Shown here: in pieces, positions 18,767 to 28,425 of the stretch
Position numbering within the stretch: position 1 is the stretch's first letter
How the letters are laid out: each line of letters begins with the position of its first letter
Assembly: GCF_000264765.2 (NCBI RefSeq)
Contig: NZ_CP006664.1
Span: forward strand, 2,666,001-2,730,000
DNA: 64,000 nt
Direction: 5' to 3'
DNA from: Edwardsiella anguillarum ET080813
Lineage (GTDB): Bacteria > Pseudomonadota > Gammaproteobacteria > Enterobacterales > Enterobacteriaceae
Notes under the pieces: generated by a model
The model's input: the letters and a program-made list of their open reading frames with translations, nothing else
What the model was told of the DNA's origin: nothing
Databases searched by the model: none
Position numbers and translations under genes: made by a program

Positions 18767-18796
18767 GCAATGGCAATGGCAATGGCAATGGCAATG
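18767..18796 (+). repeat. Five perfect 6-bp tandem repeats
   Basis: GCAATG is repeated five times starting 6 bp after the ibrB stop. It does not sit in the coding region, so copy-number changes would affect only the transcript end or a downstream promoter. Confidence 0.9.
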
Positions 18797-19523
18797 AGGG
18801 GGAAGGGGGGAGACTACGGCAAGATTTCGAAGCGTATCACACTATATAAAGATGCGTACTTCAAGTCATGATTTGTCCTCTGCTCACTTTAGGCTTCTGA
18901 GAAGCTAAGATTTCAGATAAAAGGATTATCTAAGAGTTATCTATTAAAGTAGAGTGATTACTTAAAGGTGGCGCCTACCCTATAAAATATCACCATGAAC
19001 ATTTTATTTGGCGACATAGTGACCTCGGCTGATTAAGTATATAAATAAAATATATTAGTACCTCATTGCCATAGGAGGATAGTAATCCTGCTGTGCATGA
19101 AAAGTTACCAATGACTTATATGAACCTTCTTGTTTGTCATTTTTATAAAAAACATGAGCGATATGTAGTCGTGAGTTATTTGTGATTGTATTCCCTGTGA
19201 GCACTGCCAGGTTAGCGACAACAATAGTATTGTTGACCTGCCTGATATCATTATTTCGATAAATTTAAGTGAAATAATGAGATATTATCACTAATTGTTA
19301 CTCCATATGATACTTTCATAAGCGATTGGACTGATTTTTATTCCTTTCGATTAAAGGCTAGGCGATAGTCATGAGGGCGGTTTCAACAGGGTGATACATT
19401 ATTCTTACATGATTGCTTTCGATAATATAACTAGGGATAAAATTAAACCTACTAAAGTTGTTAGGTTTTAAGTTATTGGCTTTAATGAGTTGCTAACTAC
19501 TATCAATAGAGGTGAGAGGGGTT
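18797..19523. other. 727-bp AT-rich stretch without a gene
   Basis: I see no credible reading frame. It contains a perfect palindrome CAACAATAGTATTGTTG (19219-19235) and a 10-bp stem TCATTATTTC/GAAATAATGA (19248-19257 with 19271-19280), which could mark operators or RNA structure. Confidence 0.5.
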
Positions 19524-19886
19524 ATGAAGAATTACATCACACAAGCTTTAACAGTAGTTTATATTATGGTTTTAATTGCGGTAACAATATATGCTTCATT
19601 AATAGATGCAGATATTGAGCTGTTTAGAAAAGATGTTAGTGGCGAAATAAAGAGAAATCATGCGGGAGGGTTTTCTGTCTCATCTAAAAATGAATGGGAG
19701 TTATGTAATATGAGTTATCTTTTTTGTGTAGGGGTTCTGGCAAGAGAACCATTTATTGACGCTGTTCCTGCATATGATTTATACATTAATGGAATGTATT
19801 ATGCTAACACTAAATTTACCGCCAGTGAAATCAAAGGTATTTGCCGAGCTACAAACAATAATGTCTCATATTATTTCAAAGACTAA
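19524..19886 (+). CDS. Small membrane-anchored protein
   Basis: 120 aa from ATG 19524, preceded by AGAGGGG; GTG 19512 is in frame. A transmembrane or uncleaved signal segment (VVYIMVLIAVTIYASL) near the N-terminus is followed by about 90 residues with three cysteines, likely in the periplasm. I do not recognise it. The next gene has the same layout, so the two may act together. Confidence 0.55.
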   Translation: MKNYITQALTVVYIMVLIAVTIYASLIDADIELFRKDVSGEIKRNHAGGFSVSSKNEWELCNMSYLFCVGVLAREPFIDAVPAYDLYINGMYYANTKFTASEIKGICRATNNNVSYYFKD

Positions 19887-19917
19887 CTTATCAAAATAAC
19901 AGGTATGGTAAAGCATC

Positions 19918-20343
19918 ATGAATATAAAATATAAGAAAAGGTTTGTTTTTATCTTTGCCGTTGTAGCTGCATTAGTGTTTTTTGTATCGCCCCCTTTTTT
20001 AACAATTAGAGATGTCCATACGCTATGGAACAATGTTTTTGATGGCGGTCGTGATTCAAATCATAACCATGAGAAATATAACGTACTAAACCCATTGGTT
20101 TTAAAGCAATATGATGGCAATGTTTTTACCTATATCAATCATATTGATCATATGCAGTGCATCGTTCTTGTTAGTAGTTTTATGTTTTATGTGAAGAATA
20201 GAGTTGGCACTTATGCTGAGACATGTATAAATAACTATTGTAGGAGTAATAGTCTGAAGTTAAATAATGCTTTGATTTTATTGGAGTCATGCAGTGAATA
20301 TGATAACAATATTGTGATAAAATACTATAGAAATAAGTATTAA
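19918..20343 (+). CDS. Small exported or membrane-anchored protein
   Basis: 141 aa. The basic start MNIKYKKR is followed by a hydrophobic segment (FVFIFAVVAALVFFVSPPF) and a polar domain with four cysteines. It lies 31 bp after the previous gene on the same strand. No family recognised. The AT-rich composition matches the island. Confidence 0.55.
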   Translation: MNIKYKKRFVFIFAVVAALVFFVSPPFLTIRDVHTLWNNVFDGGRDSNHNHEKYNVLNPLVLKQYDGNVFTYINHIDHMQCIVLVSSFMFYVKNRVGTYAETCINNYCRSNSLKLNNALILLESCSEYDNNIVIKYYRNKY

Positions 20344-20380
20344 TATGGTTGATGACGAGCTTGTTGTTTCCATTTGGTCT

Positions 20381-20406
20381 CTACTCCCCATTGCGATGGG
20401 GAGTAG
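20381..20406 (+). terminator. Hairpin after the small exported gene
   Basis: CTACTCCCCA (20381-20390) pairs with TGGGGAGTAG (20397-20406) around TTGCGA, a 10-bp stem 38 bp after the stop at 20343. The downstream T-run is weak, so it is only a likely terminator. The rest of 20344-20728 shows no gene. Confidence 0.5.
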
Positions 20407-20728
20407 ACATATGTACTATCTTTTAAGATAACCTTTCTCATATCAGATATCGATGTTATTTTACACTTACTTTTAGAACGAAAAGGGTATCCGCGATACA
20501 TGCTTGTTTTTTATTGATTTTTCGGACCTAGCATTGCTAGGTAAGATAAATAGTCATTTATTGATGTATCTTAGACGGTTATTCTTGATGGTTAATAGAT
20601 TGAATCGGCTATTTTTGAGATCTCTAACCATAGATCGTAGCGCGTTACACTCATCAGATGATGGGCACTGCTAGCGGTTACGCGTAAAAATACCTGTTTT
20701 GCTTTACTTTTAATCTAAAACTCGTTTT

Positions 20729-21880
20729 TCAGGCGCAATTATCCAGTAACGGGGTCTGAAGCCATCGCTTTTCGCCATCAGATGACAGCCTGTCAGAGAG
20801 CATTTTTGCCGCGTGCTCGTCCACTCCTGCGCCGGTAAAACGCAGCTGACTTTTACACTGGATACCCTCGTACGGGGTGGTGCTCAGGAAGCCCTTCATC
20901 AGTACCGCGCGCACCTAGGTCGTTTCGGTTTTTCCCATACACACATCTTCAGTGCTTCGTAAACCTTCTGCAACAGCTGGCCCCGTTCGCGGTTGGCTAG
21001 ACAATCGTAGTTCCGCACCATGTTAAAGTTCCGTGCCGGAATGTGGCTGACGTAACGCTGTAGCATTCCTCCTGGCTAGATTTTCTGGCGTGTGTTGCTG
21101 TGTGCGGTGATCGTAATACTGATATATACGCCACCGCCTCGGTAATGGCACTGCGGAGAGGCCGCCACCGGCGATCGCTTCGGGCGGCGTTTTTCAAGGC
21201 GCTGGCCCAGGTATTTCACGTTGTGCCAGACACCTCGGATCTTTTGGGCAAAGTGTCCCTTCCAGGCCCGTCGATATTGTGCATGCGGGTAATGGCGCCT
21301 CCCGTCTGCGTTACGGGTATAGTCGGGACCCGGTAGGTCATTGGGGGATTCGCGCATAGTTATCTCGCAGAAGGTGAACGACGGCGTTGCGCCAGATGGT
21401 TTCTACCTCTTTCTTTTTAAAGAACAGCAGTCGCCAGACGTGGTGTTTGATATCGAGTCCAGCGCGGGTAACGGAGACATGAATATGCGGGTGCTGATTT
21501 AGCTGCCGACCATAAGTATGGTGCGCGCAGAAGATATCCACTTCGATTCCCTGTTGGCGCGTCCCGCGGAGCATGGCGCGGGTGGTACAGCGGAAAAGCA
21601 CATTACGCAGCGACCAGGTATTGTTGAAGAACGGCCATGGTAGGTGAGGTATGGTGACGGTGATTGCTGCCTATCACCGTCAGGGAGGACGTGCAGCTGT
21701 TCGGCGGCCTGGAGGTCACAGCTGTCGCAGGCTTTGGACTTGCAGTTCTGGCATAAGAAGCGGGCATGGCTACAGTCCGACGAGGCGCTGTCGTCGCGGC
21801 GAATATCCATGGCACAGGAGCTACCGGCGAGCATGCGCTCGACGACGAGTTTGATCCTGTTGCCGAGGGGCGCCATGTTT
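20729..21880 (-). pseudogene. IS91-family transposase, heavily frameshifted
   Basis: Minus-strand pieces in IS91 order are: GNRIKLVVERMLAGSSCAMD, CQNCKSKACDSC (the Cys cluster), QQGIEVDIFCAHHTYGRQLN, QHPHIHVSVTRAGLDIKHHV, the His-hydrophobic-His metal site, KGHFAQKIRGVWHNVKYLG, and near the end MKGFLSTTPYEGIQC plus RFTGAG. The pieces are in different frames, so the rolling-circle transposase is dead. Confidence 0.8.
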
Positions 21881-22119
21881 ATCGGGATACCGGAGCCCGC
21901 CGCCCTGCGGGAGTAGAAGTTTTACGGGGCGCACCATGTACATGGTGCAGAGCCTGCAGTGCGGCCGCGGGCAGGAAAAGGGCATCGGCGCTAGTCGGCT
22001 CACGCCACAGGCGGGCTCATTTTATGCGGGTATCAACGCGACGGGGTATGCGTCATCGCGTGAGCGGCCGGGCTGTCAGGCAGCGCTGGCGTTGAGATGA
22101 GGCGGGATCTTAACGAAGG

Positions 22120-22315
22120 CTGATGGCAGCCTCGCTGCCGTGCTCGCGCCATAGGGGCGCTACGTTCAGATGAAGGTGGTGAACGTTTTGCTGTACTGTA
22201 CTCGTTTATCAGTACCTGTCGGCTGAATGGGGGGCGCCAGAGGCGTGGCTGCGTTATGTTCTGGGACATATCCAAGACTGCCCGGTGAACCGGCTGCGCG
22301 ACCTGCTGCCATGAA
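22120..22315 (+). pseudogene. IS66-family TnpC C-terminal fragment
   Basis: The plus strand from about 22160 reads SDEGGERFAVLYSFISTCRL, NGGAPEAWLRYVLGHIQD, and CPVNRLRDLLP, a clear match to the end of IS66-type TnpC. The rest of the transposase is missing or unreadable, and it abuts the IS91 remnant. Confidence 0.75.
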
Positions 22316-22669
22316 TGGCAAAACTCACATCTGCATAAGCGTCAATACAGTACTTAATTAACGCTTATTCATTTACTTCCCGTTTGACGTCTTTTCTGAA
22401 AAAGAATAAAGCATACACGGGATGGTGGCAGATGAAAATGTTGCGCATTTCATAATCACTTTGTGATTTGACTATAATATTTGATTCTTTTGGGTTATGG
22501 TACTGCTTAATTGCCCTCTATACCAATCCGTTTACACTGCATTGAATCTAAGGTCTGCATCCTAAGCGCTTTACTAGATTGCTGTTCGCAAATATATTCC
22601 ACCGCGTGAAATGCAATATTATATCTAGCCTTTTTATTACCAGAATATTTCTTCGAGTGGGTAGAGCAT
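22316..22669. other. Intergenic stretch upstream of the fimbrial region
   Basis: I see no gene. A TATAAT at 22483-22488 could be a -10 box, but no convincing -35 at the right distance is seen. Confidence 0.35.
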
Positions 22670-22942
22670 ATGCTACAGCGAAAAGCTTATATAACGACGA
22701 CCAAATCATACCATTATGCTCGGGGAACATTAGTGTGCTCTACAGCATTATTCGTAACCGCATTGGTGTTGGCCTTTCTGCCAGGTTTAAGCAGTTCGAT
22801 AGAAAAAGAGAAAATCGAAACCAACACGCCCAGCCCCTCATCACTGTTTGACTGGACACGATACGAGTCATTTACAACTCGATATCAGTCAGATGAAATC
22901 CTGGTTGTCAGCAATTCATTGGGCCTCGTTGAAAATAGGTAA
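22670..22942 (+). CDS. Hypothetical small protein with one transmembrane segment
   Basis: 90 aa with GGGTAGAG upstream of ATG 22670. A hydrophobic stretch (LFVTALVLAFLPGLSSSI) lies at about residues 26-45 and a polar tail follows. No family is recognised. It lies about 200 bp ahead of the chaperone gene and may be unrelated. It could also be a chance frame. Confidence 0.35.
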   Translation: MLQRKAYITTTKSYHYARGTLVCSTALFVTALVLAFLPGLSSSIEKEKIETNTPSPSSLFDWTRYESFTTRYQSDEILVVSNSLGLVENR

Positions 22943-23148
22943 TCATGCTGTTTTTAGAGGCGTCAATATGCCTATCATACTTGTGTATTGCTCTCTATCC
23001 TGATGTTACTCCACTGACTTTAGAGTGCTGCGCCCCTATTTTTTAAGGGGGAATAATATCTATTTATTCAACAACGCTACTCACGGAATGCTATTCGCAA
23101 AATTACCCCATTATAGTGCAGTTTAATATTATTTCTGGATATTCGTCA

Positions 23149-23913
23149 ATGTATAAAACACGGCGGCAAAAAGTGAAATCAATCATAAATACAAATATAT
23201 GCAATATCGTAAAATGCCTGCGGCGGCGGTTTATCCTTTGTGTAATATCGGGATTTCTTGGTTTGCTGCTTTGCTCTTCTACCTTTGCCAGCGGTATTAC
23301 ACTGGGCGCCACGCGCGTTGTTCACCCGGCTGATGCTGCGCAATCAACCTTCTCCGTCAGCAACAAGACCGATGCGTCAACCTACCTGATCCAATCCTGG
23401 GTGGAAAATGCCACCGGTGCCAAGACCAGCGACTTTATCGTTACGCCACCGCTGTATACCAGCGCGCCGGATAATGAAAATGTGCTGCGGATCGTCTCGT
23501 CTGGGGCCGCCCATCCGCAGGATAAAGAAAGCCTGTATTACCTGAACATCAAAGCCATTCCCTCCGTGGATAAAAAGGCGCTGGAGAAACACGAGGGCGG
23601 AAGCCTGATTGTGGCGACCCTGATGCAGGTGAAGCTTTTTGTTCGTCCTGCCGGCCTGACTCCGTCTCGGGAGAAGGCGGCGGACAAGCTGGAGTTTACC
23701 CGTAAAGGGGCCAACCTGAACATTCATAACCCCACGCCCTACTACCTGACGCTGATTGACATAAAGGTAGGAACGAAAGCCCTGCAGGATGTCATGGTGC
23801 CTCCCCGGGAAAGCGTATCACTTGCACTGCCTGCCGGCAGCGGTGGAACGGTGAGCTGGAGTGCCATCGGCGACCATGGCGAGCAGGATAAAGCACAACG
23901 GATTATTCCCTGA
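23149..23913 (+). CDS. Fimbrial periplasmic chaperone (PapD family)
   Basis: About 254 aa from ATG 23149; GTG 23116 is in frame. A basic N-terminus and signal peptide ending STFASG are followed by a PapD-type fold: TRVVHPADAAQSTFSVSN on strand A-B, then LRIVSSG, ESLYYLNIKAIPS and the G1 region ANLNIHNPTPYYLTL. Such chaperones fold pilin subunits by donor-strand complementation in the periplasm. The usher gene follows at once, so this is the first gene of the fimbrial operon. GC content is much higher than in the AT-rich island before it. Confidence 0.9.
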   Translation: MYKTRRQKVKSIINTNICNIVKCLRRRFILCVISGFLGLLLCSSTFASGITLGATRVVHPADAAQSTFSVSNKTDASTYLIQSWVENATGAKTSDFIVTPPLYTSAPDNENVLRIVSSGAAHPQDKESLYYLNIKAIPSVDKKALEKHEGGSLIVATLMQVKLFVRPAGLTPSREKAADKLEFTRKGANLNIHNPTPYYLTLIDIKVGTKALQDVMVPPRESVSLALPAGSGGTVSWSAIGDHGEQDKAQRIIP

Positions 23914-23924
23914 GGAATTTGGGG

Positions 23925-26498
23925 ATGTCTGGCCATTTCACCTTTCGACTGAGCGTACTGGCGACCGCGCTGCTTTGTTCTCATGCCCAGGCCGAAGAAG
24001 CGCTTTGGTTTCCGCCCGAGCTGGTTTCTGGTGTGGCGGAAACGGCAGACCTGTCTCGGTTTGAGCGAGGAGAGCAACTGCCGGGCACCTACAGCGTCAG
24101 TGTTTTCCTCAATCAGGAGGCGCTCGGGGTGCGCGACATGGCATTTGGGGTTGCCGATACGCCGGAGAAGCGGGCCGGCATCACGGACAGTACCGGCCTG
24201 ATGGCGGAGCTGACCCGACAGGAGCTGATTACTGCCGGCGTTCGTCCGGAAGCGTTTGGTGAACAACGGGTTGACGAGGGCGTTGCCGTCCAACCGTTGT
24301 CACCAGGCAGCATCATTCCTCAGGCAACGACACACTTTGATTTTCAGCGGATGCGTTTGGACATCAGCATCCCGCACAAGTGGATGCAAAAACATTCGCG
24401 CAACGGGCTCTCCCCGGAGCAATGGAATGACGGCATTGCCGCCGGCCTGCTGAACTGGTCTTTGAGCGGAGCCCACACGAAGGGACGCTATGGCGGCAGC
24501 GCCAGTTACTTTCTGCGGCTGAACAGCGGGGTAAATGTCGGTCCCTGGCGGTTGCGTGATGAACGCACGCTGAGTGAAAACCGCTACGCCTCATCACACA
24601 GCCGAGAGTGGCGTCATGGACGCACCTGGCTTGAGCGGGGGATAACCTCTTTACGTAGCACTCTGATGATGGGGGACATGACCACTGCCGGCAATATTTT
24701 TGATTCCACCGAAATACAGGGGATTAGTCTAAGGACGGAAGACGCCATGTATTCGGATATCGAACGGGGATATGCCCCGGTAATACGGGGGACGGCCCTG
24801 ACAAATGCCCGGGTCAGCATTCGCCAGAATGGTTACAGCGTGTATGAGACCAATGTGGCTCCGGGGGATTTTGCGATTGACGACATCAACCCGGTGTACT
24901 CCAGCGGCGACCTCGAGGTGACAGTGACCGAGGCGGATGGGAACGTCCGCATCTTTACGGTGCCTTATGCCACCTTGCCGGTTTTGCTTCGGGAAGGGCG
25001 CGTGTCATACACCCTGAACGCGGGTCGATTGCATGAGAGCGGGCGGCGCGATGCCCGGGAGTCCGGCCTGATACAGGGCACCTTGGCCTGGGGGCTGCCC
25101 GGGGGTATCACGGTCTATGGCGGCATCCAGCTAACCCGGAAGTATCAGTCTGCGGCCCTGGGCGCCGGTATCAACATGGGGACATGGGGGGCGGTATCGG
25201 CTGATATCACGCATGCGGACAGCACCTTGGCTGACGACTCTCATCATCGCGGACAGTCCATTCGGTTTTTATACAGTCGGGGTTTTGAAAGTACGGGAAC
25301 CACGTTCCAGTTGGCCGGTTACCGTTACTCCACCCGGGGATTTTACACCCTGGAAGAAAGTTACCGGTCATTCATGCGGGGTTGGCGAGGCGAAGAGCGC
25401 CGTGACACCTCTGGGCGACGACTCCCCCGCCCGGTGACGGATTGGTATGACCTGAAGGACAACCGCCGGGAGCGGATGGAGGCCAACGTGTCTCAGCGCG
25501 TGGGAGACCACAGTTTGCTGTATCTGTCCGGCAGCCGACAAACGTATTGGAACGGTAAGGGGGCGAGCACATCGTTGCAGTCCGGCTTTAGCAGCCAACT
25601 CGGGCCTGTCAGTTACAGCCTGAGTTACAGCGAGAACTACAGCTCGTCACTGCGAGAGACGGACCGGGGGGTGAGCCTGTCTCTGTCCGTTCCGTTGGAC
25701 GCCTTGTTCTCCGGTGCGGGTAAATCCACCTATGCCTCATGGGGTATAGGTCATAACAGCAGCGGCGGCATGACACAGCAGGCTGGATTGAGCGGTACCG
25801 CTCTGGCGCGGGACAACCTGAGCTGGAGCCTCTCCCAGAGTTACTCCCGCCAGAGTGGCAACGGTGACAGTTTTCAGGTGGGGTATCGGGGAACCTATGG
25901 TGACATCGCCGCCGGCTACAGTCAGGGCCGTGACTACCGTCAGGTTAGTTATAACGCCGCAGGCGGCATCATCGTTCACCGCGGCGGTGTCACCCTCGGC
26001 CAACCGCTGGGGAGCACTTCCGTTCTCGTGTCGGTGCCCGGCGATGCCGGTGTGCCGGTGGAAAGCGGCTCCGGGGTTAGGACGGACTGGCATGGATATG
26101 CCATTCAGCCCTGGGTCAGTGAATACCGCGAGAATCGTATTGCACTTGATGTCGCGCATCTGGATGCGCGCACCGACGTTGAGAAACCGGTGGCGCAGGT
26201 TATCCCAACGAAAGGCGCAGTCGTCAAAGTGGAGTTTGCAGCAAAAACCGGGCTACGTGCCCTGATGACGTTGACAAAAGACGGTAAGCCACTGCCGTTC
26301 GGCACCACGGTGAGCGCCGGGGAGAGCACCGGCATTGTGGGTGACGGCGGTCAGGTATTCCTGTCCGGTCTTACCCCTAAAGGCTCGCTGACCGCGCAGT
26401 GGGGACGCGATGCCGGTCAATCCTGCAGAGCCTCATGGATACTCCCTGCGGCAGATGCGGAGGGCCTGCTGACAAGGGGATCGGCAATCTGTCGATGA
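23925..26498 (+). CDS. Fimbrial outer-membrane usher
   Basis: 857 aa from ATG 23925, with GAGGAATTTGGGG just before it. A signal peptide ending CSHAQA leads to the usher N-terminal domain. The long middle is the 24-strand barrel with plug (GDFAIDDINPVYSSGDLEVT and the following TEADGNVRIFTVPY). The end, GQSCRASWILP and later ICR, has the paired cysteines of the usher C-terminal domain. Ushers form the pore through which pilins are assembled. The length is normal and no break is seen. Confidence 0.93.
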   Translation: MSGHFTFRLSVLATALLCSHAQAEEALWFPPELVSGVAETADLSRFERGEQLPGTYSVSVFLNQEALGVRDMAFGVADTPEKRAGITDSTGLMAELTRQELITAGVRPEAFGEQRVDEGVAVQPLSPGSIIPQATTHFDFQRMRLDISIPHKWMQKHSRNGLSPEQWNDGIAAGLLNWSLSGAHTKGRYGGSASYFLRLNSGVNVGPWRLRDERTLSENRYASSHSREWRHGRTWLERGITSLRSTLMMGDMTTAGNIFDSTEIQGISLRTEDAMYSDIERGYAPVIRGTALTNARVSIRQNGYSVYETNVAPGDFAIDDINPVYSSGDLEVTVTEADGNVRIFTVPYATLPVLLREGRVSYTLNAGRLHESGRRDARESGLIQGTLAWGLPGGITVYGGIQLTRKYQSAALGAGINMGTWGAVSADITHADSTLADDSHHRGQSIRFLYSRGFESTGTTFQLAGYRYSTRGFYTLEESYRSFMRGWRGEERRDTSGRRLPRPVTDWYDLKDNRRERMEANVSQRVGDHSLLYLSGSRQTYWNGKGASTSLQSGFSSQLGPVSYSLSYSENYSSSLRETDRGVSLSLSVPLDALFSGAGKSTYASWGIGHNSSGGMTQQAGLSGTALARDNLSWSLSQSYSRQSGNGDSFQVGYRGTYGDIAAGYSQGRDYRQVSYNAAGGIIVHRGGVTLGQPLGSTSVLVSVPGDAGVPVESGSGVRTDWHGYAIQPWVSEYRENRIALDVAHLDARTDVEKPVAQVIPTKGAVVKVEFAAKTGLRALMTLTKDGKPLPFGTTVSAGESTGIVGDGGQVFLSGLTPKGSLTAQWGRDAGQSCRASWILPAADAEGLLTRGSAICR

Positions 26499-26551
26499 AA
26501 CCGAATTTTTAAACCATTGCGTTAGGCAGTAACACACTAAGGAAACACACA

Positions 26552-27031
26552 ATGAAAAGCACCATCATGAAAAATGTCACCGGTCTTCTGGTTCTGGCTT
26601 CAGCCGTCCAGCCGTTTGCCTCTCAGGCGGGTGAGGCGTCTGCCACGGTAACTATTACGGCGACCGTGGATGCCACTGTGGCATTGGATGTTGCCAAAAC
26701 ATTTGACCTGAAAAACAAGAAAGACGTACAGACACTGGATATCAAGACGACGAGCAATGGCACCAAGGTCAAACTGGAAGTGTCCCAAGCCGAGGCGGCA
26801 GATGACCATATCGTGCTCTCCGCTGGCGAGGGCAAGGACAAGCTGACAATGAATGTGAAGGCCACCCTGGGGACTTCTACAGAAAAATTTAAGAGCGGCA
26901 CCCTTTCAATAGAAGTTCCTGCGGCTACCACTCAACAGACAACAAAACTGAACCTGACAGCCCTGCCGACGGCGACGCAGGTCGCCGGGAAGTACAGCGG
27001 TACCATTACCGTGAAGGCATCGACGATGTAA
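26552..27031 (+). CDS. Major fimbrial subunit without cysteines
   Basis: 159 aa. A signal peptide ends at SQAGEA. The mature protein starts with an alternating strand, ATVTITATVDATVALDV, that suits donor-strand exchange, and ends with YSGTITVKASTM. It has no Cys, unlike type 1 pilins, and loosely resembles CS1/CFA-like subunits. It sits 53 bp after the usher with AAGGAA upstream. Strong expression is expected for a major pilin. The function is inferred from position and strand pattern. Confidence 0.75.
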   Translation: MKSTIMKNVTGLLVLASAVQPFASQAGEASATVTITATVDATVALDVAKTFDLKNKKDVQTLDIKTTSNGTKVKLEVSQAEAADDHIVLSAGEGKDKLTMNVKATLGTSTEKFKSGTLSIEVPAATTQQTTKLNLTALPTATQVAGKYSGTITVKASTM

Positions 27032-27037
27032 GGCTGT

Positions 27038-27396
27038 CATGCCCCTGATTCGTCATCAGCTCCCTGATGCGGCGTGGTCTCTGGCCTATGAGTGGCTTTG
27101 CCGGCAATGGCGAGCGAGACCTGAGATGGCGCTGGCCACGGGAGCTCAGCGGTTTTGAGCGTTATCTGGAGAAAACACAGATAGGCCGATAACGGTTTTG
27201 ACTGGCAGGGGCTATGGTTCGGGCCTGAGGGGGCTGCCCTGGCGCCCCGCGCCTAAATAACCATCATGAGCGAAGCCTGCGGCTTTTTGAGCAGGCCTGG
27301 AGAGGGGGCTGTCTGAGCATGACGCCCGGCTGCGGGTGCAGGTGTACGCGGCTCGATGGCATCGCTGGGCTGACGCCATATTGCTGGCTGCCTGAT
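27038..27396 (+). pseudogene. Reverse-transcriptase-like remnant inside the fimbrial operon
   Basis: Translation from ATG 27040 gives MPLIRHQLPDAAWSLAYEWL and CRQWRARPEM before frames break. Near 27310 another frame gives LSEHDARLRVQVYAARWHRW. These resemble the beginning and end of small RNA-directed DNA polymerases found as lone genes in enterobacteria. All catalytic motifs are gone, so it is at best a deleted remnant. Confidence 0.4.
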
Positions 27397-27407
27397 AAGG
27401 AATGAAA

Positions 27408-28121
27408 ATGCGAAAAATTATGCTGTACGTTGCTATGGTGTGGTCGGTGCTCGCGGCTATGCCTTGTTGGTCTACTACCCTAAAGGTGGAAACATTGTCT
27501 ACGGGGATGAGTGCGGGTGAACATTCAAATTATTGGGATAAATGGCTAGACCATTGGATCGTAATCGCCCCAGAGGGGTGCGTGATATCTAATATAAAAG
27601 AAGCCAAATATTTCGACGATAACCTTTTGTATAAGTACTGGGCTGACATGGCTATCGTGGAGGGTGAAGGTACTCGAGAGGTAACTCTATGGATAAAGGA
27701 GCAGAGGGAGCAGGGGTATGCTGACACTAGCAGGTGGAAGGGTGAGGTATACGTGAAGTGCCTCGGGCCCTCACGGAGGGTACAAGTTAAGAGCATTGGC
27801 TACTATAGAGGCTCGGAAAAAATGTGGGCGGGGGGCTTGGACTTCGACATAGACGTTACCGGTGGACAATCCGTAACCGCAGAAGTGAATGACCTGAACT
27901 TCCCTATATCTAATTACGGATGCACCGCGTATCAGACCATTGGGCGGGCCTCGTCTGATATAGCTTCACTTACCGGAACGATCGTCAAAAAGCCGAGTGA
28001 ATCGTCGATCCAATTGGAACTGGCGTCTAAATCGGGTGAGCTGCGGGCGCGGATATGTAACACCGGTGTTGGTGCGGGACGCTACTCATGGATGGTAACG
28101 GCAACACTCGCAGTGAAGTGA
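27408..28121 (+). CDS. Candidate fimbrial tip adhesin or minor subunit
   Basis: 237 aa from ATG 27408, which has AAGG 7 nt upstream (ATG 27402 is too close to it). A signal peptide ends CWSTT. The mature part has four cysteines that could form two disulfides and ends in a strand-rich stretch, YSWMVTATLAVK, like a pilin end strand. It is last in the operon, where the tip adhesin of several chaperone-usher systems is encoded. Codon use and GC are lower than in the usher. I do not recognise a named family. Confidence 0.55.
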   Translation: MRKIMLYVAMVWSVLAAMPCWSTTLKVETLSTGMSAGEHSNYWDKWLDHWIVIAPEGCVISNIKEAKYFDDNLLYKYWADMAIVEGEGTREVTLWIKEQREQGYADTSRWKGEVYVKCLGPSRRVQVKSIGYYRGSEKMWAGGLDFDIDVTGGQSVTAEVNDLNFPISNYGCTAYQTIGRASSDIASLTGTIVKKPSESSIQLELASKSGELRARICNTGVGAGRYSWMVTATLAVK

Positions 28122-28131
28122 CATTGCGTTG

Positions 28132-28425
28132 TTAACGTCTAGGTGTTTCGCCCCTGCACACGATTCTGTGTAAATGCCTTTTGCAGACATGACCGTTCAG
28201 GCGGTCACCGAACTCGATAATAAAGCGACTTATCGCCATGCGCCGGCCCCTCAGCGGCATAGTCCATTTCTGTGACACCGCCTGGATTGCCAGCCACACC
28301 ACCTTTTTCACTGCGTTATCCATCGGGAGCACCTTACGCTTTTTGATGGCGTGTCTGATTACGTTGTTTAGCGACTCGATGGTATTGGTCGTGTAGATCA
28401 CCTTACGATCTGCCGGTGCCAGAAA
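28132..28425 (-). pseudogene. IS256-family transposase C-terminal fragment
   Basis: The minus strand reads [51 protein letters not shown], the conserved IS256 C-terminus with the catalytic Glu in the IESLN box. The remaining transposase is missing. It meets an IS3 remnant at about 28425. Confidence 0.85.

Noticed and set aside
21499-22275. Several overlapping frames of 60-125 codons near the IS91 and IS66 remnants
   Set aside because: Only the frames with IS91 Cys-cluster/HPHIH patterns and the IS66 end make sense; the rest are antisense or shifted translations.
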